From contig JASJOG010000336.1 in the NCBI GenBank assembly GCA_030142905.1, positions 1 through 64,000 of the forward strand: DNA of 64,000 nt. Direction: 5' to 3'. The position numbers were made by a program, and so were the translations under genes. The notes under the pieces were generated by a model. The model was not told the DNA's origin. It searched no databases and saw only the letters and a program-made list of their open reading frames with translations. Position 1 is the first letter of the stretch. Every line of letters begins with the position of its first letter. The DNA is from Heliopora coerulea (taxonomy: Eukaryota > Cnidaria > Anthozoa > Scleralcyonacea > Helioporidae). Positions 39,201 to 51,200 of the stretch are shown piece by piece.

Positions 39201-42200
39201 AAACAACCATATGTGAAATATTAATTTCATATGTGAAAACGCATTTGAAATTTTTGATAGAGCACTATCCGAGGTATCGGACACCAAAAAGCGAAGAAAA
39301 TAATGAAACAAAGCACAAAGATTGAGTGAAAAACGAACAAAAGAAAAACCAATTAAGGCATTAAGGAATTTTTTAGCCAGTTCTCCCTCGCTTTTCGTCT
39401 GGCATAAACACTGTTTAAAGTGGAAGGATCTACCAATTCTCAGGGAAAAATGGGTTTTACTCAATAGAATGAATGCTCATGAGATACATTCATTAACTAA
39501 GTCAAATTAAAAATATATAATAAACTATATAATAAATAAAATAAATAAAACGATATAATAAACTATATATTACGTTGCTCTATCTTTATTAACCCTTTAA
39601 TGCATGTTTGTTTTTTTGTTTCTTTTGCTCATTGCTCAGTGGCGGATCAAGGGGAGGGATCAGGGGGTTTAACCCCCCGTATGAACCAACAAACAATGTG
39701 GAAATTCCTTGCCATAGTTCCTATGTTTGCATAATACAATTTAAATGGATATTTTTTTTTGAAATTGTGCACCCTATTTAAGTTATAAAGGAGCTACCAC
39801 TCCATTAAAAACCTAGAACAACCAATGGCCTAGTTAACCAGCCCCTATCTCAAGAACTTGGAACCACATCTGCTCTGGCAACTCCCCCTTCAGTAAAATC
39901 CTAGATCCGCCTCTGGTAAGCATTAATAATGGTTCCCTTGGTTCCCCTTTATTGAACTTTTTACATATTGTAATTCACGAGGGTCATTTGTAGCCTCCTA
40001 TTTATTATTTTGGGTTACGTCTTGCTCTTTCATTTGATGTTTTTGTCGCATTATACTGCTTTATGTATAAAACCTCAGTTCAGATTGATTTCCTTTACGA
40101 GTCATGTTCGACCAACGGGTTTCACTCCAGACATTTTCGGCATTCGTTTTCTTTTAGATTTTCTTCTATTTTAAAAAAAGCAAACAAACCCGTCAAAGCT
40201 AAAATGTTTACCCCTGTGTAACTTACCGATCTTTGTCAACCGTTCCAGCTGCGTGCCACTGTACACCACCGATTATTCTTTTTTCCCTTGGAGCCGCAAG
40301 TTCCCTTTTTAAGTATAACTGAAGAGCTTGTAAGGATGTCATTGGCGGAAATTGACGGCGGAATTGATCCAGTGAGGCAACCATGTTGGACTTATCTTCA
40401 TTTTCAACACTGCAAACGACCACTAAATGATAACCTAACACGTAAGGATAAAAAAAATGGTAAGAAAATATGAGAGTATATAACAACAAAAGAAATATGG
40501 GGTGCCACTCCTAAAGACAATTTCACTTGTCATATCACATATGAAAATTGTATTTCATTTCAAAAAAATGTTTCAATTCCGTATGTGATATGAAGATTTC
40601 CTCAGTGAACTTATTTTTCATATTTGCATCTTCTATTTCATATGTAAAACATATATTTCGTACATCAATACTTCACACATGAAATTTTGAGCCAAGTCCT
40701 TTCACATATGAATTAGGTATTTCATATTTGACATTGTCGTTTCACATGTTAAATGAAAATTTTATATATCTATCACACGTGAAATCACGTAGAAATTTTG
40801 ATAAAGGATTCCAGAGAATCAAACACCATAAGCGATTCTGTTTTTCGTAAAAACTGTTTTAACATTTAAACAATGTTTGTCTATTATTTTATACAAGGTC
40901 CCGCTACTGTCTTTATATGCGTGTACATCACAAATGGCGGTAAGAAGAACCCATTACAAAGTATCTGCGCGAAACTTTCGAAAAGAATGACACCAAGCAA
41001 ACAAGGGAAAATGTATTCAAAATGTGTTTCGATCAAATAGTGAACCCACAACCAAGCACAATAATAGTCCCAATCGTGATGAACTTACTGGATTCACCCT
41101 GCGTTAAGTACTCCAAAGCACGAACTGCTTGTTGACTGACATCGTAGTCCAAAAGATCGGCGTTAGCAAGACAAAATAATAAGCCACTTTTATCCACCAC
41201 AGCACGTCTCCAAAGGAGCTCAACCTAAAATTGAAAAAACAGATATTTTAGATCCTCAGTTTGCTGGCCAAACACACTAGTGAATGAGGTAAAATGTCAG
41301 GAGACAGATTCCGTAGCTATTATTGGAGTTTGCACCTTCCAATTTTGACCTTAGCGCTGTTGTTGCAATGATTACTTATGATAATCAATAATTCGTCAAG
41401 AAAAAACAAACGAATTTAGAGTTTAATCAGTTGTTGTAAAAATAATACAACCACACGTATTGTATTTGTTGATACAACACCTGATTTTCAAGAACTTTAT
41501 TAACGCAATTTTTGATGAACGTGAATGTTTATGTGTATTTTTATCATAAGTACTTTACAATATTCACACCGGTGTTGCATCAGACAATACAATCACACGC
41601 CTTTGGCTCGTGATTGTATATCCGATGCAACATCGCCGTTCATATTGCAAATGGTACTAAGAGTTTCTCCATCTCCATCTTCATCTCCATCACCATCACT
41701 GTCCCCTTCATTTTTACTGTTACTGAGCTTCTACTAAAAATATGACTTTTGCACAGTACCGTACAGATCCAAGCACCTGCTCGTTCTCTTCAATACATCC
41801 AATTGGTTGCATTCGACATGGGAATATTTTAGTTCAAAACATTAATATTATTAGGATCGATTATGAAAATGGAACATTTAGGAATTTCTTTAACAAGGTA
41901 ATTTATCGAAAACCTATCTAACCACCAAATTTGAATGGATATAACACCTAACTATCGCATGTAAATTTTGCTAGCAAATACCAACACAGAATGTAGCCAT
42001 TTTGACGTGATTGTATATTTTTTTGAATTGATTCTATATTTAAACTGTTAGATCCTTTCAGCTAAAGAAAACTGGTATTACTAGGATGAACAATGTTTAA
42101 AATTAATAAATTATCTTAATAAATTACACTATCAACGACAATTATATAAAAATTAATGTTTACAAATATTTAGGTAAAATAGACTATAAACTGCAATTGT

Positions 42201-45200
42201 TAAATTTTTTTATCACAATCCAAAAGGTAGTTAAGAAGTGTTTGCTTAAAAATACTTAAAAAGGTAATTTCCCTACGGTGTACAGGCAACGAATTTCAAT
42301 CCTTCACTCCTGCATACCTGAAAGTACATATTTTGCTGTTCATTACCAGAAAATACACTATCATTAATACCAACTTCACAAATGGCAAAACAGTCATTGA
42401 CTTATTGGCGAAGTAAAAGAGGTTCGAACGTTCTAACTGAATTCAGTTTATGTACAAATTATGGCAGTTTTATTCCCTTATCTTTTATACACGTCCGAAT
42501 TAGGTAAAACCTTAACTTGACCCTCCAACGGATCGGAGAAATATCTTGCGTACTTGAAATTTTATTTTCCTTAATGTAGACTAGAATGGTGTTAATGGTC
42601 GTCTATTGGCGCTATAGAATGCCCTTTGATGCAAATGGTTGCGTATGTACACTAATGTCATCTTCTATGCAAAAAAATTAATTAAGTGTGACAAAAGCAT
42701 TGATGAGTGTCGATTCATTAAAATGAATGTATTTTCGCGTTGATGGGTTTGAGGTTGGCGTTAACGATAGTATATTTTCTGGTAATAAAGTGCAAAAGTC
42801 GTAGTTTGCAATCAAAGCTTACAATATACGGCATTACTGGACTGCATAAAAGCAGTGATCGCGCAGCTTTATTTAGCCGCAAAACAGTTTCTTATATTTT
42901 TACTGGGACGTGAAAATTGATGAGTGTTAATAAAGTTCTTTGTACTAAAATACATGTTAAGACTCCATTTTTCCCCTGCAATAGACTAGACAACTGACTT
43001 CAGTTGCATAATTCAATGTTGTGAGTTAAGGCAGTTCTGAAAGGGCTCAGCAGAGCAGAACGTAGTCAGTAAAGTATTTTACATAACAAACCAATCGTCA
43101 AAATATTGGCGAAATAAAAGACGTTCGAACTGTCTAACTAAATTCAGTTTATGTAGGAATTATGACAGTTTTATTCCACTATCTTTAATACATTTCGTGA
43201 TTCCATATAACCTTAAATGGACCCTGCAACAGACCGGAGAAATATCTTGCGTAACTGAAATTTTGTTCTCCCTAATGTATGTAGGAATGGTGTTAATAGT
43301 CGTCTGTTGTCACTATAGAATGCCTTTTGATGCAAATGGTTGCGTATCTACGCTAATGAATGTCACTTTCTACGCAAAAATGTTGATTGAATGTGACAGA
43401 AGCGTTAATGAATGTCGACTGAATAAAATAAATGTCTTTTTGCATTAACAAGTTTGAGGGAGACGTATTCTTGTTTTATCATGGAGTTCTATGTTTCGCA
43501 TAGCGTTCTGTAATCTAAAAACACTCCTCAATTGTTGAGGACACTCCAAATTATTTAAAATTTCAAACATTAAAACAAATCTAAAAAACTGTCTTCGATT
43601 AAACAAAGATAAAAGTTTTAAACCACTCCACATTTCTTGAGTGCATTTCTTTCTTACCTTTTGCAATATAATCCTCATAGTTCGCTTTTGAATTTTTTTC
43701 AACACGTTCAGTTGATGTAGCATGGGGCGGATCCAGACGGGTGCAACGGGTGATCATGCACCCTTCAGCATTTGAAAATTAGATTCAAATTTATGCCGTG
43801 GGACACCCTTTGGCTTGTTGAACTTGACGCCATTATAGGCAAAACGTACCATCCCTTGAGATCATATTGCACCTGCTGATTTCACCAAATAAATCTAGCA
43901 ATTCTCTAACTGAAAAAGGCGGGAGCATCCGTCGGACTAAAAATAGTCCGATGTTGGAGTTACTTTTAGTAAACTATGCACTCCTGAAGCGGTGCAAACC
44001 AATCATAAAGACTGATTCAAATGGTGGGAGCACCCGTCAGAGCCCATGAAAATAGACCAAATTTCAAACTGTTAGAAAAACCAATTGCGTAAGAGTAGGT
44101 GAGTCAGATCAAGGATTATGTTAGCAAGCACTGAACACGCTAAGCACATTACGGCGGTACGTTTTTCCGCGATACTTGCGCATTAATGTTATGGTGATAC
44201 TACTAAGCCTTGGAATCTCGAATTCACGGTGGCATCAACGTAGAATGTGTCTTAGCAGCTTCTGAAAATATTTGATGGAAACTTCTCAAGGACGAAAAAC
44301 GCAGAGTGGTTACTCATACTAATGAATAATTACGAGGGATTAATGCTCGATGCACAAGATCTAAGCTCAAGGCTACTAGAAGTAAAGAACTTTGTGCTGT
44401 TTCCTTCCGCCAGTTTTAAAAACTTCATCTTCCCGGCAGCGACGAATCACTCAGTTGTGTTCATCAAATTATAATCTATGCAGTGAAGTAACTCACTAAT
44501 AATTAGCTAATCATTACCATACGTAAATCATTCTTTGAAAGCCATGAATAAATAGATATTCGGAATTAGCCTTCCTCAATGTCATTTTGCTCGTCTACCA
44601 AAATGAATTTGAACTGATTATCTTTCCTGATTACCATTTTGCTGCTGCACTGTAACTGTGCGGAATTGAAACTGACCGTCGCCTTAAACTACTATTTTGC
44701 TGCTGTATAATGAATTTGAACAGAATATCCTTCCTGATAACTATTTTGCTGGTGCACCAAGAAGAAATTGAACTGACTATCCTTTGTGACTAATGAGTTG
44801 TTGACAAATAATTTAATTGATTGGATTTTTTAGCTAGCGTTGTACTGCACTTCAGTAACAAGACTACTTTTAACTGACTTTCTTTTTCCGCTGTTATTTT
44901 GCTGGTGTGTTATTACTAATATAATCTAATTAACCTTCCTGGCTACAATTTTGCCGTTACTGTTGACCATGAAGACTTTGAACAGATCTTCCCTCCTAAC
45001 TGCTATTTCGGTGCTGTACAATACATTGATGAATTTGAATCAATTAACATTCCTAACTACTGCTGATTTTTCCTGCTGCATGAAGATGAATTTTAAGTTA
45101 GCCTACTAACTTTCCTAACTGACGGATGTAGCTGCTCAATGCTGTATCAAGAATAATTTGAACTGAGTTGTTTCTCCTTAATCAGTGCCCCAATGATTTC

Positions 45201-48200
45201 TGAGCCCCAGACGGGGATCGAACCCGCACTCTGAGTATCGAGCTTGAAGATCGTTCTTCTACCTCAATATATCCAAGCTCTCATGTTTCTCAAACATCAA
45301 ACTGCTTCAATCATTATCAATATATAGTGGCTTCCGCTTAGGTCGCACATATATATCGAATTTGCACCTTAGCTCACCATCTGAGTCTCGGTAGCTCAAT
45401 GGTTAGAGCGTCTAACCGGTCATTAGAAGGTTACGGGTTCGATCCCCGTCTGGGGCTCAGAAATCATTTTCTGAGTATCGAGCTTGAAGATCGTTCTTCT
45501 ACCTCAATACATCCAAGCTCTCATGTTTCTCAAACATCGAACAGTATCAAACTGCATTGGAACTGATTACTAAACCCTTTCCAACTACCATATTGTTGCT
45601 CATCCTGGGTGAATTTTGATTACGTTTTGCTTCCTAAGTTCTGGAGATTTCAAAACATTACCAGTCGTAACTCCTGTTTTGCTGCTGTACCTAGATGAAT
45701 TTGGGCTGAACTGATTATCCTTGAAGTCCCTAACTATAATTTTGCAGGTATACCAAAATGAATTTGAACTAGGTTGCCCTTAAAGAATTGCTTTGATATT
45801 TTGGAGCTTTACCAAGATGATTTTGGGCTGGTTATCACTTGCAATTCTGCACAGTATGATATGCTTGGTATGCAGAGATGAACTCGAATTAGTCAATATT
45901 TTCCAACTGCATTCTTGCAGCTTTGAAACGATTAATTATATTTGTGAAGATGACATCATGCAGCATGCTTGACAACTTAACTTTACTTCTTCTCGCAATA
46001 AAATAATTTGTTGAGTATCAACAATGAATAAGCACTTGTGACTGATGACATGGTTCAGATACACAGTGCCGCATGATTAGTATGTCGTAGGAGCTGCAGG
46101 TTTTATATCTGTAGTATAGGTGCATACTTTTGCACCAGTTCTGTTTTAGATGGTTAATGTTTCTTGCTTAAATGCTTTTATGGTTTAGAAGGGTTATCTT
46201 TTTTAAATATAAGTTTATGGATGTGTACTCTGCAGTACAATACAGTATTGGAGTCTGCAGAATTACAATAGCATTTTTATATTACAGAAGCAGTGTGTAT
46301 CTAGTAATAAAAATGTGGACAAGATAGTGTTATTTTTATTTTGCATTTCTGTCCCATACTGAATAAATCACAATATCGTTAAGCTACGAGAAGTGCAAAG
46401 CTTGAATTTTGTGATGTGTAAAAGCACCATTTTTGATCAAAAATGCAGGGGCTTGCCCTCGAACCCTCCTAGCACCTGTCAGATTTTTGGCTGGATCCGC
46501 CTCAGTGTAGTGCCACAGTTGTGCCACACAAGTGAACAATAGTCAACAATGGGATAATTTGTTTGTTTATAGATCTGAAGTTAGAAGTCCTTTGCCAAAA
46601 ATGCAGACATACGACTTCTATCTAAGTTCTTAAATAAGTTCTGCGACATATTCTGGAAATGTGCAGTTAATTAAGGACTCCAAGATAATCAAAAGAGATG
46701 TTTTGATCGATATTTTCATAAACTTCGAGTTTATCAGCAATGTTTACGACTTGTCTTGATCCAACAAGCATTGCCTTAGGTTTTGTTTTTTTTTTATATT
46801 TGCTACAATTCTATTTTTAGCCACCCAATCATTAACCTTCATTAAGACCCGGTTTATCTTGGCCTGAATAATCGCCAGATCCTTATCCGAATAGTGAACT
46901 TCCGTACCTTCCGCAAACAATACAGGGTCACAATTCATAAATTTTTAACGATGGTATTAAAGAACAAACAAAATTATGAAGGACCTAACACAGAACTCTG
47001 TGGGACACCACATTTTATCGTTTGTGTTTCAGATTGAACATTTTGATGTACAACATACTGCTGACGATCTGTAAGATAGGATGAGATCTATTTGACTTCG
47101 ACGTCATTAAAACCACAATCTCTTAATTTATCCAGAAGCACAGAATGGTCGATAACGTCAAAAGCTTTACGACGGTCCAAAAACACCGCTACCGTATACT
47201 AGTTTCGGTCAATCGCAGACTTCCATGAGCCGACCACTTGAATCCACGCTGTTGGAGTCGAACAATTTTTTTAATAAGCGAATTGCTGAGGTTCTCGTAA
47301 GGTTTGGTATTAATCATCACGATTCTTAATCTGATTATCAGATAACTGAATTGCCAAGTTTTGCAAGAATGGACAGCACAGAAATAGGTCTATAGTTATC
47401 GCAATCACCAGGAATGTTTCCTTTATAAATTGGTGAAACTTTTGCAATTTGCCATTTCGTAAGAAAGATATCACATTCCTGAGAGCTACTGACCAGTGTT
47501 GCCAAACTTTGAGATATGTTGTTCGTAGATAGCTTTAGGACCCTTGCTGGTATATTATCACGACCAGTTGCTTTATTAGACTTTACAGCATTTAACTGTT
47601 TACTCTAACTCGGGATTGATATCCAGCACTACTCTTAGAAACTTGTGTTTCCGACATTCTAAATCAACTGTTACCACCACGCAGGTTAAATATAATATGT
47701 CCCGCGAAAATGGTATTCTTATCATTTATCCCCTCGTCCACCGCGCCAAGCGTGGTGCGAGGGAACCAATCTTGACGTGCGTGGGATCCTTTTACACGCG
47801 TAGTGATCACGGTGAAAAATTCTATGTTTATTTGTTTATTCATTTATAGGTATATATCTACGAGTTCCGCACTCTCAAGAATGCCGTGTGCAAACTTGGG
47901 GACTGGTATGTTGACGAAACGAGAGATCGAATTTAAGGATATTGCTCTCGTTCTTTTTTCACTTTGATGGACCACTACAAAATTAATTACATCATTTGAA
48001 CACTCAAGCCAGGAAATGATTGAACACCACCTCATGAGATAGCTTTCGTTAAAAAGAGTCGGAAATTCCGACTGATTTCAGTTTTTGAGGCCGTCTTAAC
48101 CATTCATGACTTGGACATTGAAATAGCAGTTTTCTAACTTAGCTCCACAGAATTTGCCCGACTTATCACTTTTTGTGGCCAGGCTTCGAGCAGGTTCTTC

Positions 48201-51200
48201 CTGATGAATTTCGACAAAAGCTACAGGCATAAGGTAACTCGAGCCGGCGCTTGTTGACTGGACATTTGCTGAGCAACTCATTGCTTACCACATTCCTAGC
48301 TGATATTGAATGGATGCTGACTATCGTGAATCGAGACTTTTCATATTCTGGTAACCATGTACTGAGCTGTGCTGCGTAAATCATAGGAAAGTCTAAATCT
48401 AGAAGCCTTGAAAATACAGGTTTTGTAATCAGAATGGTTCGTTAATCTTCCTTGCTGGCCACTGTTTTGAGTAACTTTCGAAAATAGCTTCCCGACATCA
48501 TTTTTCCGTAAGGAACATTTCTTGTACCAAATGTTACCTCCTTTCCGATATTCGACCAGCAACTGCTTTCTTCTGTATTTGAAAACTTATCCAGAAAGTT
48601 TCAACTCGTATTCACTCAGCAAATTTGCCTTTGAACCCTTTTGAGCTGCCTGCGAGTATTTGGTTGAAAAGCCGTTAGAGTTTCGGGTTCATAGGCTGGA
48701 AAGTTAAGTTTTTTACTTCTCCTTGCTCATTTTTCTTTCCACAAAAGTTTTGCCAGGTTTGATTGTCGTATTTTGTTCTTTGTTTTGCATTTTCCGTTTG
48801 TGGCCTGCAGTAAAATTGCAAAACTTCTTCATGTTTTCTTTGTCGATTTCGTAATTCGTTTTACCTTCGTCATAAAAGTCTTATACCTCTAAATGGATAG
48901 TAGACTTTTGTGACCAATTTTGATATAATGTAGAATTATTCAATTTTTTAATGACAAAACGTCAAATAAGTTTTCAATCAGTCGCTAGTGTTGTTGTTCG
49001 ACCTGTAACCTGTTGTGAGAATGGTCTGTTTTTAAGTCGGACAGTTTGGCCGTGTAATGAAAAATCTTATTTTAAGGCGAATCGAGTGAAATATGTAAAT
49101 GGAAACGACACGAAATACTACAAGCAAGCACCTGACATAGGGTCTTGGTCCAACCATTCGGTGTTTTTATTTGTCAGACGAAATCTGTTAAGCCTGGTTT
49201 ACACTAAGCAAAGCTAACGAGATAACGGGGTCATGGGAAAGCAAAAGGAACTACGTTTCTATCCATATGTCGATAGTGTAAACTAGGTAACATAATGAAA
49301 GTAAAGTAGTATAAAAATATGGAATTAACGTTCTGCGCAAAAATCTAATCTTTTTGTGTTGTAACGTTCATGCCCTTAAGTCGCCATGTCACTATTGGTA
49401 ACTTCAGCATTTGTAATTCGTTAAAGTTCACTCTCATCAAACGTTTTAAAACAGAACTGAAAATTTTAAATGTAAATATGAAGATTAGCAACTTATACAT
49501 AAAAAATTTCCAATTCTTACTGTTGATATTTTGTGGCCGCATCGTTCGGGGCTTTTGATTTTTTCTTTTTTTATTGTATTCACTCTCCCATTTATAGGAC
49601 GGACGATTTACTTATCAAAGGTTAAATTTTAGACTTTTAGACAATTTTGAAAAATTATCAATCTTATTCGAAGGGTGAGCAAGAGATTGTTGCGTACTCA
49701 TATTTCTAGTACAAAAAATAAATGTGAGAACATAAAGATAAGTCAAAAACGAACGAATAATAGCTTATTTCAAAAGAAGTTCGTTTTATCGGACTGTCAT
49801 CAGCTTGTTCATTTTTTTATTCTAAGCAAGGACGTTTGCTCAATCCTCTTCTTGAAACAAAAAAGTTAAATACAATTTGAATCAGCTTAATCGGTTTATA
49901 TGTAGGATTATAATATTTCATGGGCATCCTAAAATCTTACTGTGAAAAACGGGTTAAAAATAATACCATAAATTATGAAAGCACAGCCAAGGAAACTCGC
50001 AAATTATCAAAAAACGTAATTTACAATTTAGTACAGTGTCATGAATAGAAAAAAAAATGTCCTGAACGCCAATGCCACCGTATATGCATACCTTCTGGTA
50101 AAGTAAAGAACGTATTAAAGTGATAAAGAAAAATTAGCGACCGAACATACGTACCATTTTCAAAACTGAAAGCTGCTGAGAATAGCCGGTTGCCCTTATT
50201 ACGCCAGACAAACAGAATACTTTGCAGTTTTTTTCATTTTCATGCAAACATTGACTTCCCAAAACCAATGGAAAGACAATTGCTCCGATTAGCATTACAA
50301 AGAAGATTTCGAAAGGCATTCTGGTAGTTGTATTCAGCAGATGAATCGAGGGAACTGGCCATTCATTTACTGATGAAAATAAGTATCCTTGTACTTGCTC
50401 ACCATTTATTAGTTCTCTTAATACTCAACAGAGATTTCTATTTACATGCAGCATTGAAATTTCATAGTTGGGCTAAAATTCACTGGATTTGCTATCCTTT
50501 ATTCCAGTTTGAAACCTCTTTCACGGGAACCGCCTCCAAATATGACAGTTAGGCTTGAAAGAACTTAGAGTTTGCCTCGTTACAGGCTTAATAACTCAGA
50601 ACTGATCCAAAAATCTCTAATTTGACTTATTTTGGTAGATGCTTACTTAACACAGGTATTAACCTCAGTGTTGGAGAAATGTGTCAGAAAGTCCCTTACG
50701 ACTATTTTCTGTCATTTCCGTAAACAATTGTAGATTAACATAATTAACAGAAGACATCCAGAACAAAACCTGTCAAGGATCTTTATCTTAAATTTTTACA
50801 AAAAAATGTGACGATACCTCTTCAGCGGTCGTGTTTTCGTCGCAGACTATAACCTCTTCATCAGTAGGTAAAGTTTGGGTGCCATCTCCCATAAAGAGAG
50901 TTAAAATGGAAGCAAATATCTCACCTAGAATAATGTAACGTGTTATTACAAATTAATTACCGATGCATAATCGCCATAACAAGCTGTAACTTTAGATGGT
51001 TACGTAAATAACTATACAAACAAATATACACATAATTGTTTTTATATGTAAGAGTAACCCTTCCGAATATAAACAAATTATTTCACATGTGAAAGCATAT
51101 TGAATTGGAAAGATTTAACATATGAAATTTTCGTTTCACATATGAAATACCTAATTCACATGTGAAAGGACATGGGTCAAAATCTGACACGTGAAACATT

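Larger units (their letters stand above)
37415..39265. repeat. CACATATG-palindrome MITE, copy 1, split by a Tc1/mariner insertion
   Basis: The flanks of the Tc1 element together match the MITE at 51060-51335: ttcacatacgaaatacctaa on the left pairs with ttcacatatgaaatacctaa there, and the sequence resumes after the insertion with tgaaatgaaaatt. The unit is built from many TTTCACATATGAAA-like palindromes. Confidence 0.75.
44575..45930. repeat. Degenerate minisatellite, about 50-58 bp unit, inside the TIR element
   Basis: Recurring blocks tattttgctgctgta, gatgaatttgaactga and ttatccttcctaacta appear in the same order more than ten times with heavy drift. The array is interrupted by the tRNA-like repeat at about 45180-45545. 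Confidence 0.7.
43723..46504. mobile_element. 2.78-kb hAT-like element inserted in a LINE fossil
   Basis: Ends TGGGGCGGATCCAG and, inverted, TGAGGCGGATCCAG. The flanking 8-mers atgtagca and gtgtagtg share a 5-base core (tgtag). Removing it restores the collinear minus-strand RT frame (WHNCGT then [10 protein letters not shown]). It has no recognisable transposase. Inside are a degenerate minisatellite and a tRNA-like tandem repeat. Confidence 0.72.

Noticed and set aside
39186..39464. Minus-strand frame next to the Tc1 element
   Set aside because: Starts inside the MITE and runs into unrelated AT-rich sequence; no motif.
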